Position numbers and translations under genes: made by a program
Assembly (NCBI GenBank): GCA_030525455.1
Contig: JAUNER010000025.1
Location: 1 to 39,654, forward strand
DNA: 39,654 bases
Source of the DNA: Akkermansia sp.
Lineage (GTDB): Bacteria > Verrucomicrobiota > Verrucomicrobiia > Verrucomicrobiales > Akkermansiaceae
Direction: 5' to 3'
The notes under the pieces: generated by a model
Databases searched by the model: none
What the model was told of the DNA's origin: nothing
The model's input: the letters and a program-made list of their open reading frames with translations, nothing else
Shown here: piece after piece, positions 14,583 to 22,767 of the stretch
Position numbering within the stretch: the first letter of the stretch is position 1
Layout: each line of letters starts with the position of its first letter

Positions 14583-15347
14583 ATGAAGCTTAGTAAAAAG
14601 ATAAAAGCACGGATATTTGACTCTCATTTCGGGCTGGCATTTAACTGGCGCGAAACCGGGCGGAAAAATGTGCATATTTTTCTATGGATGCTTTTTTTTG
14701 CTGTGTTTTTTGGCTTGGTCATTTTGTTTATTGATGTAAAAATGCCAAGTTACAGTTTCAAAGACACTCGCCCCGGTGTTGTGACCTTATTGCCCTCAAA
14801 CGATTTAAGATGGCACCGCTATGTGCTCAGAAATACTCCCTTACCCGTGAGAGGTCCAATCTGGGCAGATCCTGTAAGTGCCGGGCCTGTGGATGAAAAA
14901 AGCGTGGCATTACCCGTGTTAGGCCAGTCAGATACAGAGCTAAAATCATTACCAACACAGACCCCGGTAACAGCGACGGACCAAGTGTGGAATTTAAGTA
15001 ATCATCCCGATGCACATATTAAAAAGCTAATAAACGAAGAATTTGTTTATGAAGCAACTTGCGTGCCCTATTTGTCATTTTGTTCACCTGGGTTGGAGGG
15101 TGAAAATATAGTAACTGGGCGACAGTTGACAAGTTTTGCACAAAGTGAGAACCATACCGGGCTGAAGAGTGAATTTTTTGTGGTCGTGAATACATGGGGT
15201 GTGCCGATGCAGGTTTTGATGATAGAAAGTTCCGGTAGCGAAGAAGCAGATACGAGTGCTTTGCAATTTGCCCAATCGTTGCGTTGGGTGCCTACGCAGG
15301 AGGAAAGATGTGGTACCTTAATTATAGAGTGGAAGGAGGAAGAATGA
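14583..15347 (+). CDS. TonB-like energy-transducing protein
   Basis: A 254-residue protein with a basic cytoplasmic head (about 30 residues), one membrane helix (about 31-52) and a long periplasmic region with proline-containing linker. The last 70 residues resemble a TonB C-terminal domain: a strand FFVVVNTWGVPMQVLMIESS, then SSGSEEADTSALQFAQSLRWVP matching the G...SSG...D.aAl.....rf.P pattern. Placement directly after exbB and exbD supports the role. The proline-rich spacer is shorter and less regular than classical TonB. The stop overlaps the start of the next gene as ATGA. Confidence 0.7.
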   Translation: MKLSKKIKARIFDSHFGLAFNWRETGRKNVHIFLWMLFFAVFFGLVILFIDVKMPSYSFKDTRPGVVTLLPSNDLRWHRYVLRNTPLPVRGPIWADPVSAGPVDEKSVALPVLGQSDTELKSLPTQTPVTATDQVWNLSNHPDAHIKKLINEEFVYEATCVPYLSFCSPGLEGENIVTGRQLTSFAQSENHTGLKSEFFVVVNTWGVPMQVLMIESSGSEEADTSALQFAQSLRWVPTQEERCGTLIIEWKEEE

Positions 15348-15574
15348 TGGAGTTTGATTTGGTAGAGTTTTTTAATGGGCTCATTTTTTTGGGGTTGGCA
15401 ATATTCATTTTCTTTTACGTTAGCTCGTTGATTTCGCGGGTATTGTATATACGTAAGACTGCCGGACTAAAGGTGCGTTGCCGTATTTGTCGATATAGAT
15501 TTTATAAAGATGCAGAAAATACTGAGGACATTTGTCCGCAGTGTGGGGCAAATAATTCACCTAGGTCATCTTAA
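15344..15574 (+). CDS. Small membrane protein with C-terminal zinc ribbon
   Basis: A 76-residue protein: one transmembrane helix (about residues 11-31, FFNGLIFLGLAIFIFFYVSS) followed by a cytoplasmic zinc ribbon CRIC...CPQC spaced 20 residues. ATG 15344 has a strong Shine-Dalgarno sequence (ggaaggagga, 15331-15340) and overlaps the TonB-like stop, so it belongs to the exb operon. I do not recognise the family; it may be an accessory of the ExbB-ExbD complex. Confidence 0.8.
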   Translation: MMEFDLVEFFNGLIFLGLAIFIFFYVSSLISRVLYIRKTAGLKVRCRICRYRFYKDAENTEDICPQCGANNSPRSS

Positions 15575-15976
15575 TAGGTCATTTGTGTTCGGGTATAGAA
15601 AAAACACAATATCGAACACCAATATCGGTACAAAGTGGTAGGAAATTAGAGGAAGAATAAGGAAAAGGGGTGCAACTTTTTTTGCAGTCCCTAAATTTTT
15701 TCTTATGCAATGGGGAAAATCCGCCCTTATTTAGGGATTTGTAAAGCTTGAGAAATTCTCTTTTTCCCAGAGTATAAAGTAATCATATCTGAGTTTTTCT
15801 GTGTGGAAGATTGGAATGAGTATTGATGATAATTCGATATTTTTTTCAGAAAATAAAAAAAATGATGCGTTTGAGGTATAATAGTGGATAACAAGGAGGA
15901 TTAATCAAGTCAAAAGCCTAATTGGTTAGGGGCTATGATTATTTTACACCTTGAATACTAAAAGGAACTTGCAAAA
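15575..15976. other. Intergenic region, no gene seen
   Basis: About 400 bp of AT-rich DNA. It holds two inverted repeats: gtgttcg/cgaacac (15585-15619) and a 9-bp perfect pair tccctaaat/atttaggga (15688-15737), plus a TATAAT at 15877. Two very short frames precede the ankyrin gene: GTG GAT AAC AAG GAG GAT TAA (15885-15905) and a 9-codon frame at 15935-15961. I see no protein gene or RNA I can name. Confidence 0.5.
15877..15882 (+). promoter_or_regulatory. Possible -10 box for the ankyrin gene
   Basis: A perfect TATAAT in an A/T-rich context 95 bp upstream of the ATG. No good -35 element is visible at 16-18 bp, so the assignment is weak. Confidence 0.35.
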
Positions 15977-17689
15977 ATGGAGAATATTATAAAGGAAAAA
16001 GATTTGATGTTATGTGCTGAAATAGGTGATTATGAGAATGCCGTAAAAGCATTAGATAGAGGAGAAAATCCGAATAGTGTGAATGAATTAGGATGGACTC
16101 CGCTTTTTTTAGGATGTCATCATACAGAGCTTACGAAGCTTCTTATACAAAAGGGGGCAGACGTGAATGCTAGGTGTGAGAATAATCGAAGTGTAATTCA
16201 TGAAGCTGTCTCTTATGGGAACATAGACAGTGTGATGTTATTGGTGGAGGCAGGGGCAAATGTGAATGCTCAGGACGATGATGGATGGACTCCTTTACAT
16301 GAAGCTGTAACAGTAAAACAAGCCCAAATGATTAAGTCTCTTCTAACGGCAGGAGCTGATGCAACAATACAACTTAGCTGTTGTGAAGTTGACTCTGTAG
16401 TCTTAGCTGTGGAAGAAGGTGGGAGAATGCTTCGACCTTTTTTGGAGCATGGTATAGACCCTATCAAGTATATGGTAAGTGAGGATAGCTTGTTCAAGCC
16501 GTTGTCAAAATCGGTGAAATGTTTTATTGATGTCCTCGAAAGAGAGTTTGAAGTATGGGATATTTATAGATTTTTGTGCAAGCATAGGGGTAAAAAATAT
16601 CGGGAATTAGCACTAAATAATGTCATTCGATGTGGAGCCATTAAGTGTTTTTCGGCAATGACGGATTATGAGTGGGTGCATTTAGATGTAAAAAGCATAA
16701 GCGAGAATGATGTTTTTGCATTTATAGAAACGTCGTCTAACTGGGAAGAATTTTTAAGTTACTTGCTTGATAGAGATAAAGATGGCTATATTTTAAATTT
16801 GCGTGATTGTGGAGGTAATACTCTCTTACATCGAGCCGTTGAGAAAGATTCATATAGTGCTTTTAATGATTTGATAGATAGAGGAATCAATTTAGAAATA
16901 AAAAATGATAATGGGGAAACTGCTTTATCCCTTGCACTTGATTCAACTAATTTTAATATGATTAAGTCCCTTTTGAAGCGTGGTTGTGACTATTGGAATG
17001 AGCTACCGGAGACGATAATAGAGTTCTTCCGTTCATATATAGAGAAAGATGGTGTGTTTCTTTTTTTCCTGCAGATAATGCATTTGATAATGATTGGAGC
17101 ACCCAATCTCTTATTGAATGCTTGCATCGATGGAATCAATCTCTTTCAATATGCAATCCAAAAAGGGAATAAGTCAGTTGTGAATTTGATGCTCAGTGCA
17201 AAAGGAATAGAAACTATTCTTAACAAGATAGACTCAAAGACAGGCTGTACTCCATTATATGGGGCGGTGATGTCCGGTAATATGGATATTATAGAAATAC
17301 TTATGGAAGCGGGGGCTGATATTCTTCAGACAAATAAAAACGGAGACAAATTATTTGAAGTAGCACCGGATGAAGAAATTAGACATGTATTGCAACATCA
17401 TAAAAATGGCTACAATGCATTACTCTGGCAAGCCTTGAATAAAGGAGCAGAGAGGGATATTTACAATCTATTATGCCGGAAATTGGATTTGATGTTTAGT
17501 AATAAGAAAGGCGAATGTTTCTTTAACCAGCTGGTGCAAAAAGTAAGTACGGGACTTTTGGATTGCGTATTGGAGATGTGCGAATTCAATTTCAATAAAA
17601 AAGATAAAACAACCGGGAAATCGGCAAGAGATTATTTAGAAGAATTAGGAGAAGAAAAACGTCTGGAGATAATGAAAAAATACCTGTAG
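15977..17689 (+). CDS. Ankyrin-repeat protein
   Basis: A 570-residue protein without signal peptide or membrane helix. Canonical ankyrin repeats lie near residues 35-130 (GWTPLFLGCHH, LLIQKGADVNARCENN, LLVEAGANVNAQDDDGWTPLHEAV), again near 275-340 (GGNTLLHRAVEKD, LIDRGINLEIKNDNGETALSLAL) and near 425-470 (GCTPLYGAVMSGNMDIIEILMEAGADILQ). Between them the sequence is helical but off-consensus, perhaps decayed repeats. Ankyrins bind proteins; no enzyme domain is visible and the partner is unknown. The ATG is preceded by aaagga. The gene is more AT-rich than the exb operon, stands alone between a long intergenic region and a terminator, and may be acquired. Confidence 0.85.
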   Translation: MENIIKEKDLMLCAEIGDYENAVKALDRGENPNSVNELGWTPLFLGCHHTELTKLLIQKGADVNARCENNRSVIHEAVSYGNIDSVMLLVEAGANVNAQDDDGWTPLHEAVTVKQAQMIKSLLTAGADATIQLSCCEVDSVVLAVEEGGRMLRPFLEHGIDPIKYMVSEDSLFKPLSKSVKCFIDVLEREFEVWDIYRFLCKHRGKKYRELALNNVIRCGAIKCFSAMTDYEWVHLDVKSISENDVFAFIETSSNWEEFLSYLLDRDKDGYILNLRDCGGNTLLHRAVEKDSYSAFNDLIDRGINLEIKNDNGETALSLALDSTNFNMIKSLLKRGCDYWNELPETIIEFFRSYIEKDGVFLFFLQIMHLIMIGAPNLLLNACIDGINLFQYAIQKGNKSVVNLMLSAKGIETILNKIDSKTGCTPLYGAVMSGNMDIIEILMEAGADILQTNKNGDKLFEVAPDEEIRHVLQHHKNGYNALLWQALNKGAERDIYNLLCRKLDLMFSNKKGECFFNQLVQKVSTGLLDCVLEMCEFNFNKKDKTTGKSARDYLEELGEEKRLEIMKKYL

Positions 17690-17720
17690 TAACTAGACTA
17701 GAGGTACGTAGGAGAACATA

Positions 17721-17758
17721 AAAAAGCCGAATCCTGTTATTTGAGGATTCGGCTTTTT
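17721..17758 (+). terminator. Bidirectional terminator
   Basis: A 15-bp perfect stem (aaaaagccgaatcct / aggattcggcttttt) with an 8-base loop. It ends the ankyrin gene on the plus strand and, with its A flank, the convergent exported-protein gene on the minus strand. Confidence 0.92.
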
Positions 17759-17783
17759 ATTAAATGGAATAAGTACTAAAGGA

Positions 17784-18590
17784 CTAGTCCTTTTTAGCCG
17801 GAGCAATCGGTCTTTCCTTGTATATTAAAAGCTCAGAAAGCTGCATCGTACGCCCTGTCGCATCCGGTGACAGAATCATCACGACCTTTCTGCTCGGGTA
17901 AGTTGTCAGCATCATACTGCGTTCCTTTACCTTAACCACTTTCCCACTTTTAACTTTCGTCATGTAGGTGACATCTGCCGGGGTGGTTTGAGAATGTGGG
18001 AGACCGGCTGAGTTTTTACCGAAAATGTAAGTAGATTTTGGCTTTAGCTCAATTGTTTTTGGTTCCCCTTCATACGGTTTTTTAAGTTCGAGAGTGTAAG
18101 TACGTCCGGTTAGGTTTTGGATGTAAATACAGTTGAAAGGCAGAGTTGTTTCGTCGATAAAATCCATGGTGATTTTACCATTGGAATCCTTGCCAATGAC
18201 ACCGAGAGTCTTTTTGCTAAGGTTGGCAGGGAGCTCTTTGATGATAAGAGGATTTGTAGGTTTGCCTTTATCTAATGCGGAGTAGAGAGCGATTTTTTTG
18301 TTTTTGGGGTAGATGGTACGTCTCCCCGGAATAGCAGGACGAAGTTCAACCTTGCTCAATTTATTTTTATCAATGGGCATGTAGATAGTCTCCGGTAACT
18401 GCATGGGGGTTTTTAAGACAAAGCGAATGCCCGTGGCACTAGCTTGTGTAAGGGAGGTGTCTTGAGTACCGCTTGCGTTTTGAGTAACAGGCTCGGACTG
18501 ACCAGCTGTGGATGAATCCGGGGCTTGTTGAGCAATTGATGAGTGGAACAAGAAAGCTGAACCACAAAGGAGTAATGGTAAAATGCGCAT
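17784..18590 (-). CDS. Exported protein of unknown function
   Basis: A 268-residue product with a clear signal peptide (MRILPLLLCGSAFLFHSSIA, cleavage near A20), then a Ser/Thr/Gln-rich linker to about residue 50 and a beta-rich, lysine-rich domain. I recognise no family. It starts 30 bp after the stop of the giant prepilin-like gene on the same strand, so the two are probably co-transcribed and the product may work with it at the cell surface or in the periplasm. Confidence 0.75.
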   Translation of the reverse strand: MRILPLLLCGSAFLFHSSIAQQAPDSSTAGQSEPVTQNASGTQDTSLTQASATGIRFVLKTPMQLPETIYMPIDKNKLSKVELRPAIPGRRTIYPKNKKIALYSALDKGKPTNPLIIKELPANLSKKTLGVIGKDSNGKITMDFIDETTLPFNCIYIQNLTGRTYTLELKKPYEGEPKTIELKPKSTYIFGKNSAGLPHSQTTPADVTYMTKVKSGKVVKVKERSMMLTTYPSRKVVMILSPDATGRTMQLSELLIYKERPIAPAKKD

Positions 18591-18620
18591 AAATGTGATT
18601 ATCTGATTGGGAATTAGAAA

Positions 18621-21600
18621 TTAAACTTCTTCAGGTGAGAGCCAACGGAAAGAAATGACGTTGAATCGACGACCGAATGCCTTATTAACAGGGCTTAGAG
18701 ACGTGTTCTTTAAGTTCCCTGTCTTCATGTCAACTTCACGGACGGGAGTTTCGGGAGAATCAATGGGGTCTACGTAGTGGATGCCACGCTGAACAACAGC
18801 TTCGCACCAAGCACGTGAAAGAACTCTCCCTTCCTTATTGGTAAGTTCTCCATAAGCACGAATGGTGAACGTATCGTCACGAGTTGTTAAGATGTTACCA
18901 AGAACAGCCAGAACGTCAGACTGAATAAGGTAGCCGGGAGCAGCCGTATGTACAGACCCCTGAGCGGCTGCCGGGTGTGGGTAGCCAACCTTAGGATTGA
19001 TAATCATATCGCTAAGTTCATTGAATGTGCTATTGATAGAGCTTTCGTCAATAGCTGCCTGAAGAGCACCCTTTACCCCCATTTCTCCGTTCTGTAAACG
19101 ACGGTTGATGAAGTCTGCCATATTAAGGAAAGGTCCACGTTTTTTGACCTCTTTTACCATGTTTTGAGCAAGCTCACTGATTTGAGAATCGCTGAGAGTA
19201 CGTAAATCAGTCCAAGCTTGAGCATCCCCATCAGAGACACCATTGGTAATACCAATAGAGCCGTAGTCATCAACGTGAGACTGATTGCTTGAAGCAATCC
19301 CCATACGAGAGAAGTTTACTGTATTTCCACTATTGAGAACAGTTGGCTTACCATTGTTCATGTAGGCAAGCTTACGTTTCTTGAGCCCTAGAAGGGTACC
19401 TTCCCAAGCCTTTAGAGAAGTAGAGTTCACATTAAAGCCCCCGGCAACAGTAAGGTACTTGGAAGTGTGCTTATAACCGTTTTCAGCATTGGTGATTTGG
19501 CCGATAATTTGGTCTGCTGATGTGCCGAGTAAGTTGGGGACAAATCGACGGTTAGCAATACCGGAGGTTTTTGATTCTTTGTCGGGATTTACATCGAATG
19601 CCTGCTGAGCTACAGCTTCTAACTCCTCACGCTGACCACCGGTAGTAGAGCGTGGACGAATACCGATAGATGAAGCGAACCATGAATCCCACATGGCATC
19701 GTTAATCATGAAAGCATGGTCCCAGAAGTCGGATAATTCCGGATGAGTCATTGCATCATTATTGCTAAATACTCTATCTGCCGGAATCATCGGGTCTGCA
19801 AAAGCATTGCCAATCCCCACACCGGGCACACCGGATTGATAGGCAAATCGGCGAGCCATTTCGCCACGAGAACTTGTCTTATACCACCCCGGAGTAAGTC
19901 GGCAACCGGCAAAACCGGCGATACTAGCAGGCTGCATATAGGGGAGTTCGGCTGCGACAATTTTATTTACTTGTTCTGCACCGGGCCCCCCGAATGGAGA
20001 TAGGCGAGTGCCGTCGTTTGAAATGACGTTACTAATGGTGATGGGGTAGAAGTCACTGTTGGCGTTCTTAACTTCAAATTGATATGGATTATAAGCACGG
20101 CCTATATCACTACCACCGTTTGGCATTTGGTTCCCCCAGAATAAGGGGCTGGAGTGTTGCCAAGTTTTAGCACGATAGTCTTTGCCAGATGGGAATGTGC
20201 CGATAACGGGCTGTTTGCCCCACTTAGCAGAAACACCATAGTAGGCGATGAACGTAGAGTCGAGAGATGGTTGACCATAGTAACCACGCTTTCTTTGTTC
20301 TAGGTCATCACCTTCATTGTCTTCCCACATTTCAGCCGGGAAGCGAACTTGGTCAAGTAAGGGTTCCTGTCTGACACCCCAGTTGAGATTGAGGATAGCA
20401 GGAGAAATTTTTGAGAAAATGTCGATTTCGGCAGAGTTTTTCCCATTGGGGGCAGAATGTTGGTTCATTTTTTTCGGAGACATGAGACCTGCCCCCATAA
20501 CGAATGTACCAAGTTTCTTTGACTTATTATCGTCATTAAACTTAATGCCCAAGATATGGTCATCCGGAGTTACGTTAATGTCACTAAGTTCTGTGGCAAA
20601 TTGAACAGAAGCTTTTGCTGTGCCGACTTGGTTGAAGCCACTACCATCGAGGAGTTCATAGCGAACACCGTCAGTAAGGTTGATGGCGTATGAGCTAACT
20701 TGGTAAGGAGACTGTTCCCAGCCTTCTTTCATTGGGAAGCGGTCAGGAGCGAAGTCGCGGCTGTTGCCTTTAGCCTTGTAAACTTCGTTACCGTTTTGAA
20801 TGTTACCCACAACAGGTTGAGCAAAGACGACAATTTCCCCTGCTTTTAAGACAGGGGCTTCACCCTTAATGGGGTCGCCGGCGGAGTTTAAGCGAGAAGT
20901 TGTACGGAAAGAAGCCCCGAAGTCAGCAACCTGACGGTTATTGTAAACGATGTTGTTGTAGGGGACTAAGCAGTTTTCTGAGTAGGAATTAAGAGCATTT
21001 TCGTCAAGTTGGTTCCAAGCGAACTTGATATTGTGAGACATGATGAGCGGCATGAATCGGTGTTCACCGAAATAGCCACCCCAGTAACTACCATCGACAC
21101 CCTTAAGTTCAAGGTCAACGTTATATGGGTTCCACCAAACATAAACAGGAATAACGGCGATACGAGCATCAATCCAGCCACCACGGTTGGGGTGTACGTT
21201 CCCGTGACGCACATAGTTTAAGCCTACAAATGAATAAAAGCGTAACAAGATAGGGTGACGCATGTAGGTGTTTTTATTGTCCATGAAATAGCTGGATTCA
21301 CAGTGGTCGCAGGCAATGATGGACTTTGGAGTTTGACCTTCCCAGATGAAAGCGGCAGATGAGTCTTGTTTGTCACCACGTTTTACGGAGGAGTCCCAAA
21401 TATTTGACCATAGGAAAAGTTGATTCCATGAGCCAATGGGGCGTTTCATAACGGTGGGGTTACCGTCATTAGTGTTAAATGGGCGTAAACCAATGTCGGA
21501 GTCTGGGTTTTGGAACTCTTCCGGTAATTTGTTGTGTGAGAAAAGAACGTTGAGGTCCTTTTTCAGACCACCAAATTTTGAGTCTGTTAATAGGCTAGAG

Positions 21601-22532
21601 GAAGAAAGGGTAATATCGTGGTAAACACTACCAAGCTCTTTCATGCTGGCGGTTTTATTTGAGGCAAGCAATGTGTCAAGGGAAATGAGCTTTTGAGTTG
21701 CAGACAAATCATTGCTGTCAACATTGGGCATGATACCACTTACCCCCAGAGCATCTAAATCCGGACCGGGAGTATCCCAAGTGGAGCGCATGACGGAAAG
21801 CACGTCAGCGTTATCCTCTGAAGCATGAGGGGCGAGGTTAATGCGGGCTTTTTGGTTCTCACCGGTAATCCACCAAGCGATGTATTTGTTTTGAGCGGAA
21901 TTTTTTTTATTGGTTGATTTTTTATTGAAGTCTTCGACTTTAACGAGGCGGGCGTAAATTTCGCCTTTATCTTGGCTATTAGAGTTTACAGGAGTGCCGA
22001 TAGTGCCCGGGCCCAGTAGTCGAGCAGAGCGATTTGACTTTGTGCTATGACTGCGAAGGCCAAGTTTGCCCTTAGCGGAAGTAAGTTCAGAAAGTCCTCT
22101 AAAGTCCGGGTCAGAAATTAACCACCGACGGAACATAGAAGAGCGACCTGAATCGTAGGTGCTTGAGATACTTTGCCCGGATGAGTTGTTTTGGTTTAGC
22201 CATGAATCCCAGCTATTCCAAACCCCTAGGATGTAGGGAGTATCGCCATTATCTGTGCCTGAGGTAAGAATGCCGGAGTTTGCAGAAACACGCTGGTCTG
22301 GTCCCAACTCACATTGTAACTGACCAAGAGCAACCTCAAGGGAGAATTTGGCGAGAGATTTAGCTTCAGCAGCAAAAAGGTGTTTGTCTGCCAGACGAAC
22401 TTGAGTAGAAGCTATGGTTAGTAAACCAACACTTAATAGAGCCAAAAGCATCATTAATGTGATGGTGGCAATAAGTGCAAAACCCTTGCTAACGTGTTTG
22501 ATGCGGCGTTTCGGAGAAGCTTTGGTCTTCAT
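18621..22532 (-). CDS. Verru_Chthon cassette protein A-like giant prepilin
   Basis: A 1303-residue protein with a type IV prepilin-like N terminus: a basic leader MKTKASPKRRIKHVSKG followed by the hydrophobic FALIATITLMMLLALLSVGL, and AEAKSLAKFSLEVALGQLQ after it. The putative cleavage site is G/F, and the usual Glu at +5 is absent, as in GspK/PilX-like minor pilins. The huge extracellular part, rich in Asn, Gly, Ser and Trp, fits the family called Verru_Chthon cassette protein A known from Verrucomicrobium and Chthoniobacter. ATG 22532 is preferred; an in-frame TTG at 22604 would add 24 unneeded residues. The usual cassette partners B, C and D are not next to it. Family name from memory. Confidence 0.75.
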   Translation of the reverse strand: MKTKASPKRRIKHVSKGFALIATITLMMLLALLSVGLLTIASTQVRLADKHLFAAEAKSLAKFSLEVALGQLQCELGPDQRVSANSGILTSGTDNGDTPYILGVWNSWDSWLNQNNSSGQSISSTYDSGRSSMFRRWLISDPDFRGLSELTSAKGKLGLRSHSTKSNRSARLLGPGTIGTPVNSNSQDKGEIYARLVKVEDFNKKSTNKKNSAQNKYIAWWITGENQKARINLAPHASEDNADVLSVMRSTWDTPGPDLDALGVSGIMPNVDSNDLSATQKLISLDTLLASNKTASMKELGSVYHDITLSSSSLLTDSKFGGLKKDLNVLFSHNKLPEEFQNPDSDIGLRPFNTNDGNPTVMKRPIGSWNQLFLWSNIWDSSVKRGDKQDSSAAFIWEGQTPKSIIACDHCESSYFMDNKNTYMRHPILLRFYSFVGLNYVRHGNVHPNRGGWIDARIAVIPVYVWWNPYNVDLELKGVDGSYWGGYFGEHRFMPLIMSHNIKFAWNQLDENALNSYSENCLVPYNNIVYNNRQVADFGASFRTTSRLNSAGDPIKGEAPVLKAGEIVVFAQPVVGNIQNGNEVYKAKGNSRDFAPDRFPMKEGWEQSPYQVSSYAINLTDGVRYELLDGSGFNQVGTAKASVQFATELSDINVTPDDHILGIKFNDDNKSKKLGTFVMGAGLMSPKKMNQHSAPNGKNSAEIDIFSKISPAILNLNWGVRQEPLLDQVRFPAEMWEDNEGDDLEQRKRGYYGQPSLDSTFIAYYGVSAKWGKQPVIGTFPSGKDYRAKTWQHSSPLFWGNQMPNGGSDIGRAYNPYQFEVKNANSDFYPITISNVISNDGTRLSPFGGPGAEQVNKIVAAELPYMQPASIAGFAGCRLTPGWYKTSSRGEMARRFAYQSGVPGVGIGNAFADPMIPADRVFSNNDAMTHPELSDFWDHAFMINDAMWDSWFASSIGIRPRSTTGGQREELEAVAQQAFDVNPDKESKTSGIANRRFVPNLLGTSADQIIGQITNAENGYKHTSKYLTVAGGFNVNSTSLKAWEGTLLGLKKRKLAYMNNGKPTVLNSGNTVNFSRMGIASSNQSHVDDYGSIGITNGVSDGDAQAWTDLRTLSDSQISELAQNMVKEVKKRGPFLNMADFINRRLQNGEMGVKGALQAAIDESSINSTFNELSDMIINPKVGYPHPAAAQGSVHTAAPGYLIQSDVLAVLGNILTTRDDTFTIRAYGELTNKEGRVLSRAWCEAVVQRGIHYVDPIDSPETPVREVDMKTGNLKNTSLSPVNKAFGRRFNVISFRWLSPEEV

Positions 22533-22627
22533 GTGAAAATGTTTTGGTATGGCTTGTCTTTTGGCTGTGATATTATTTGAGAAATTTGGATAAATCGCCG
22601 CCAAAAGAAGTATAATCCTTAGCTTGT

Positions 22628-22657
22628 ATTATTACAAAAATGGTATTCTGTTGGCAA
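22628..22657 (-). promoter_or_regulatory. Possible promoter of the giant prepilin gene
   Basis: On the minus strand TTGCCA (5 of 6) and AATAAT (5 of 6) are 18 bp apart. The leader to ATG 22532 would be about 90 bases, or about 17 to the TTG at 22604. Confidence 0.45.
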
Positions 22658-22687
22658 GCTCAAAATTGCCCTTATTTAGCATTACAT

Positions 22688-22719
22688 AAAACGCGAAACT
22701 CCCCGGTAGCAACGAGCTA
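22688..22719 (-). terminator. Hairpin after the symporter gene
   Basis: The stem actccccggtagc / gctaacggggagt has 12 of 13 pairs and a short loop. On the minus strand it lies about 50 bp past the symporter stop, but the trailing bases are ttcgcgtttta rather than a clean T run. Confidence 0.6.
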
Positions 22720-22767
22720 ACGGGGAGTAGAGCAAAATAAGAGAATGATACGCTGAGTGAAGAATGC

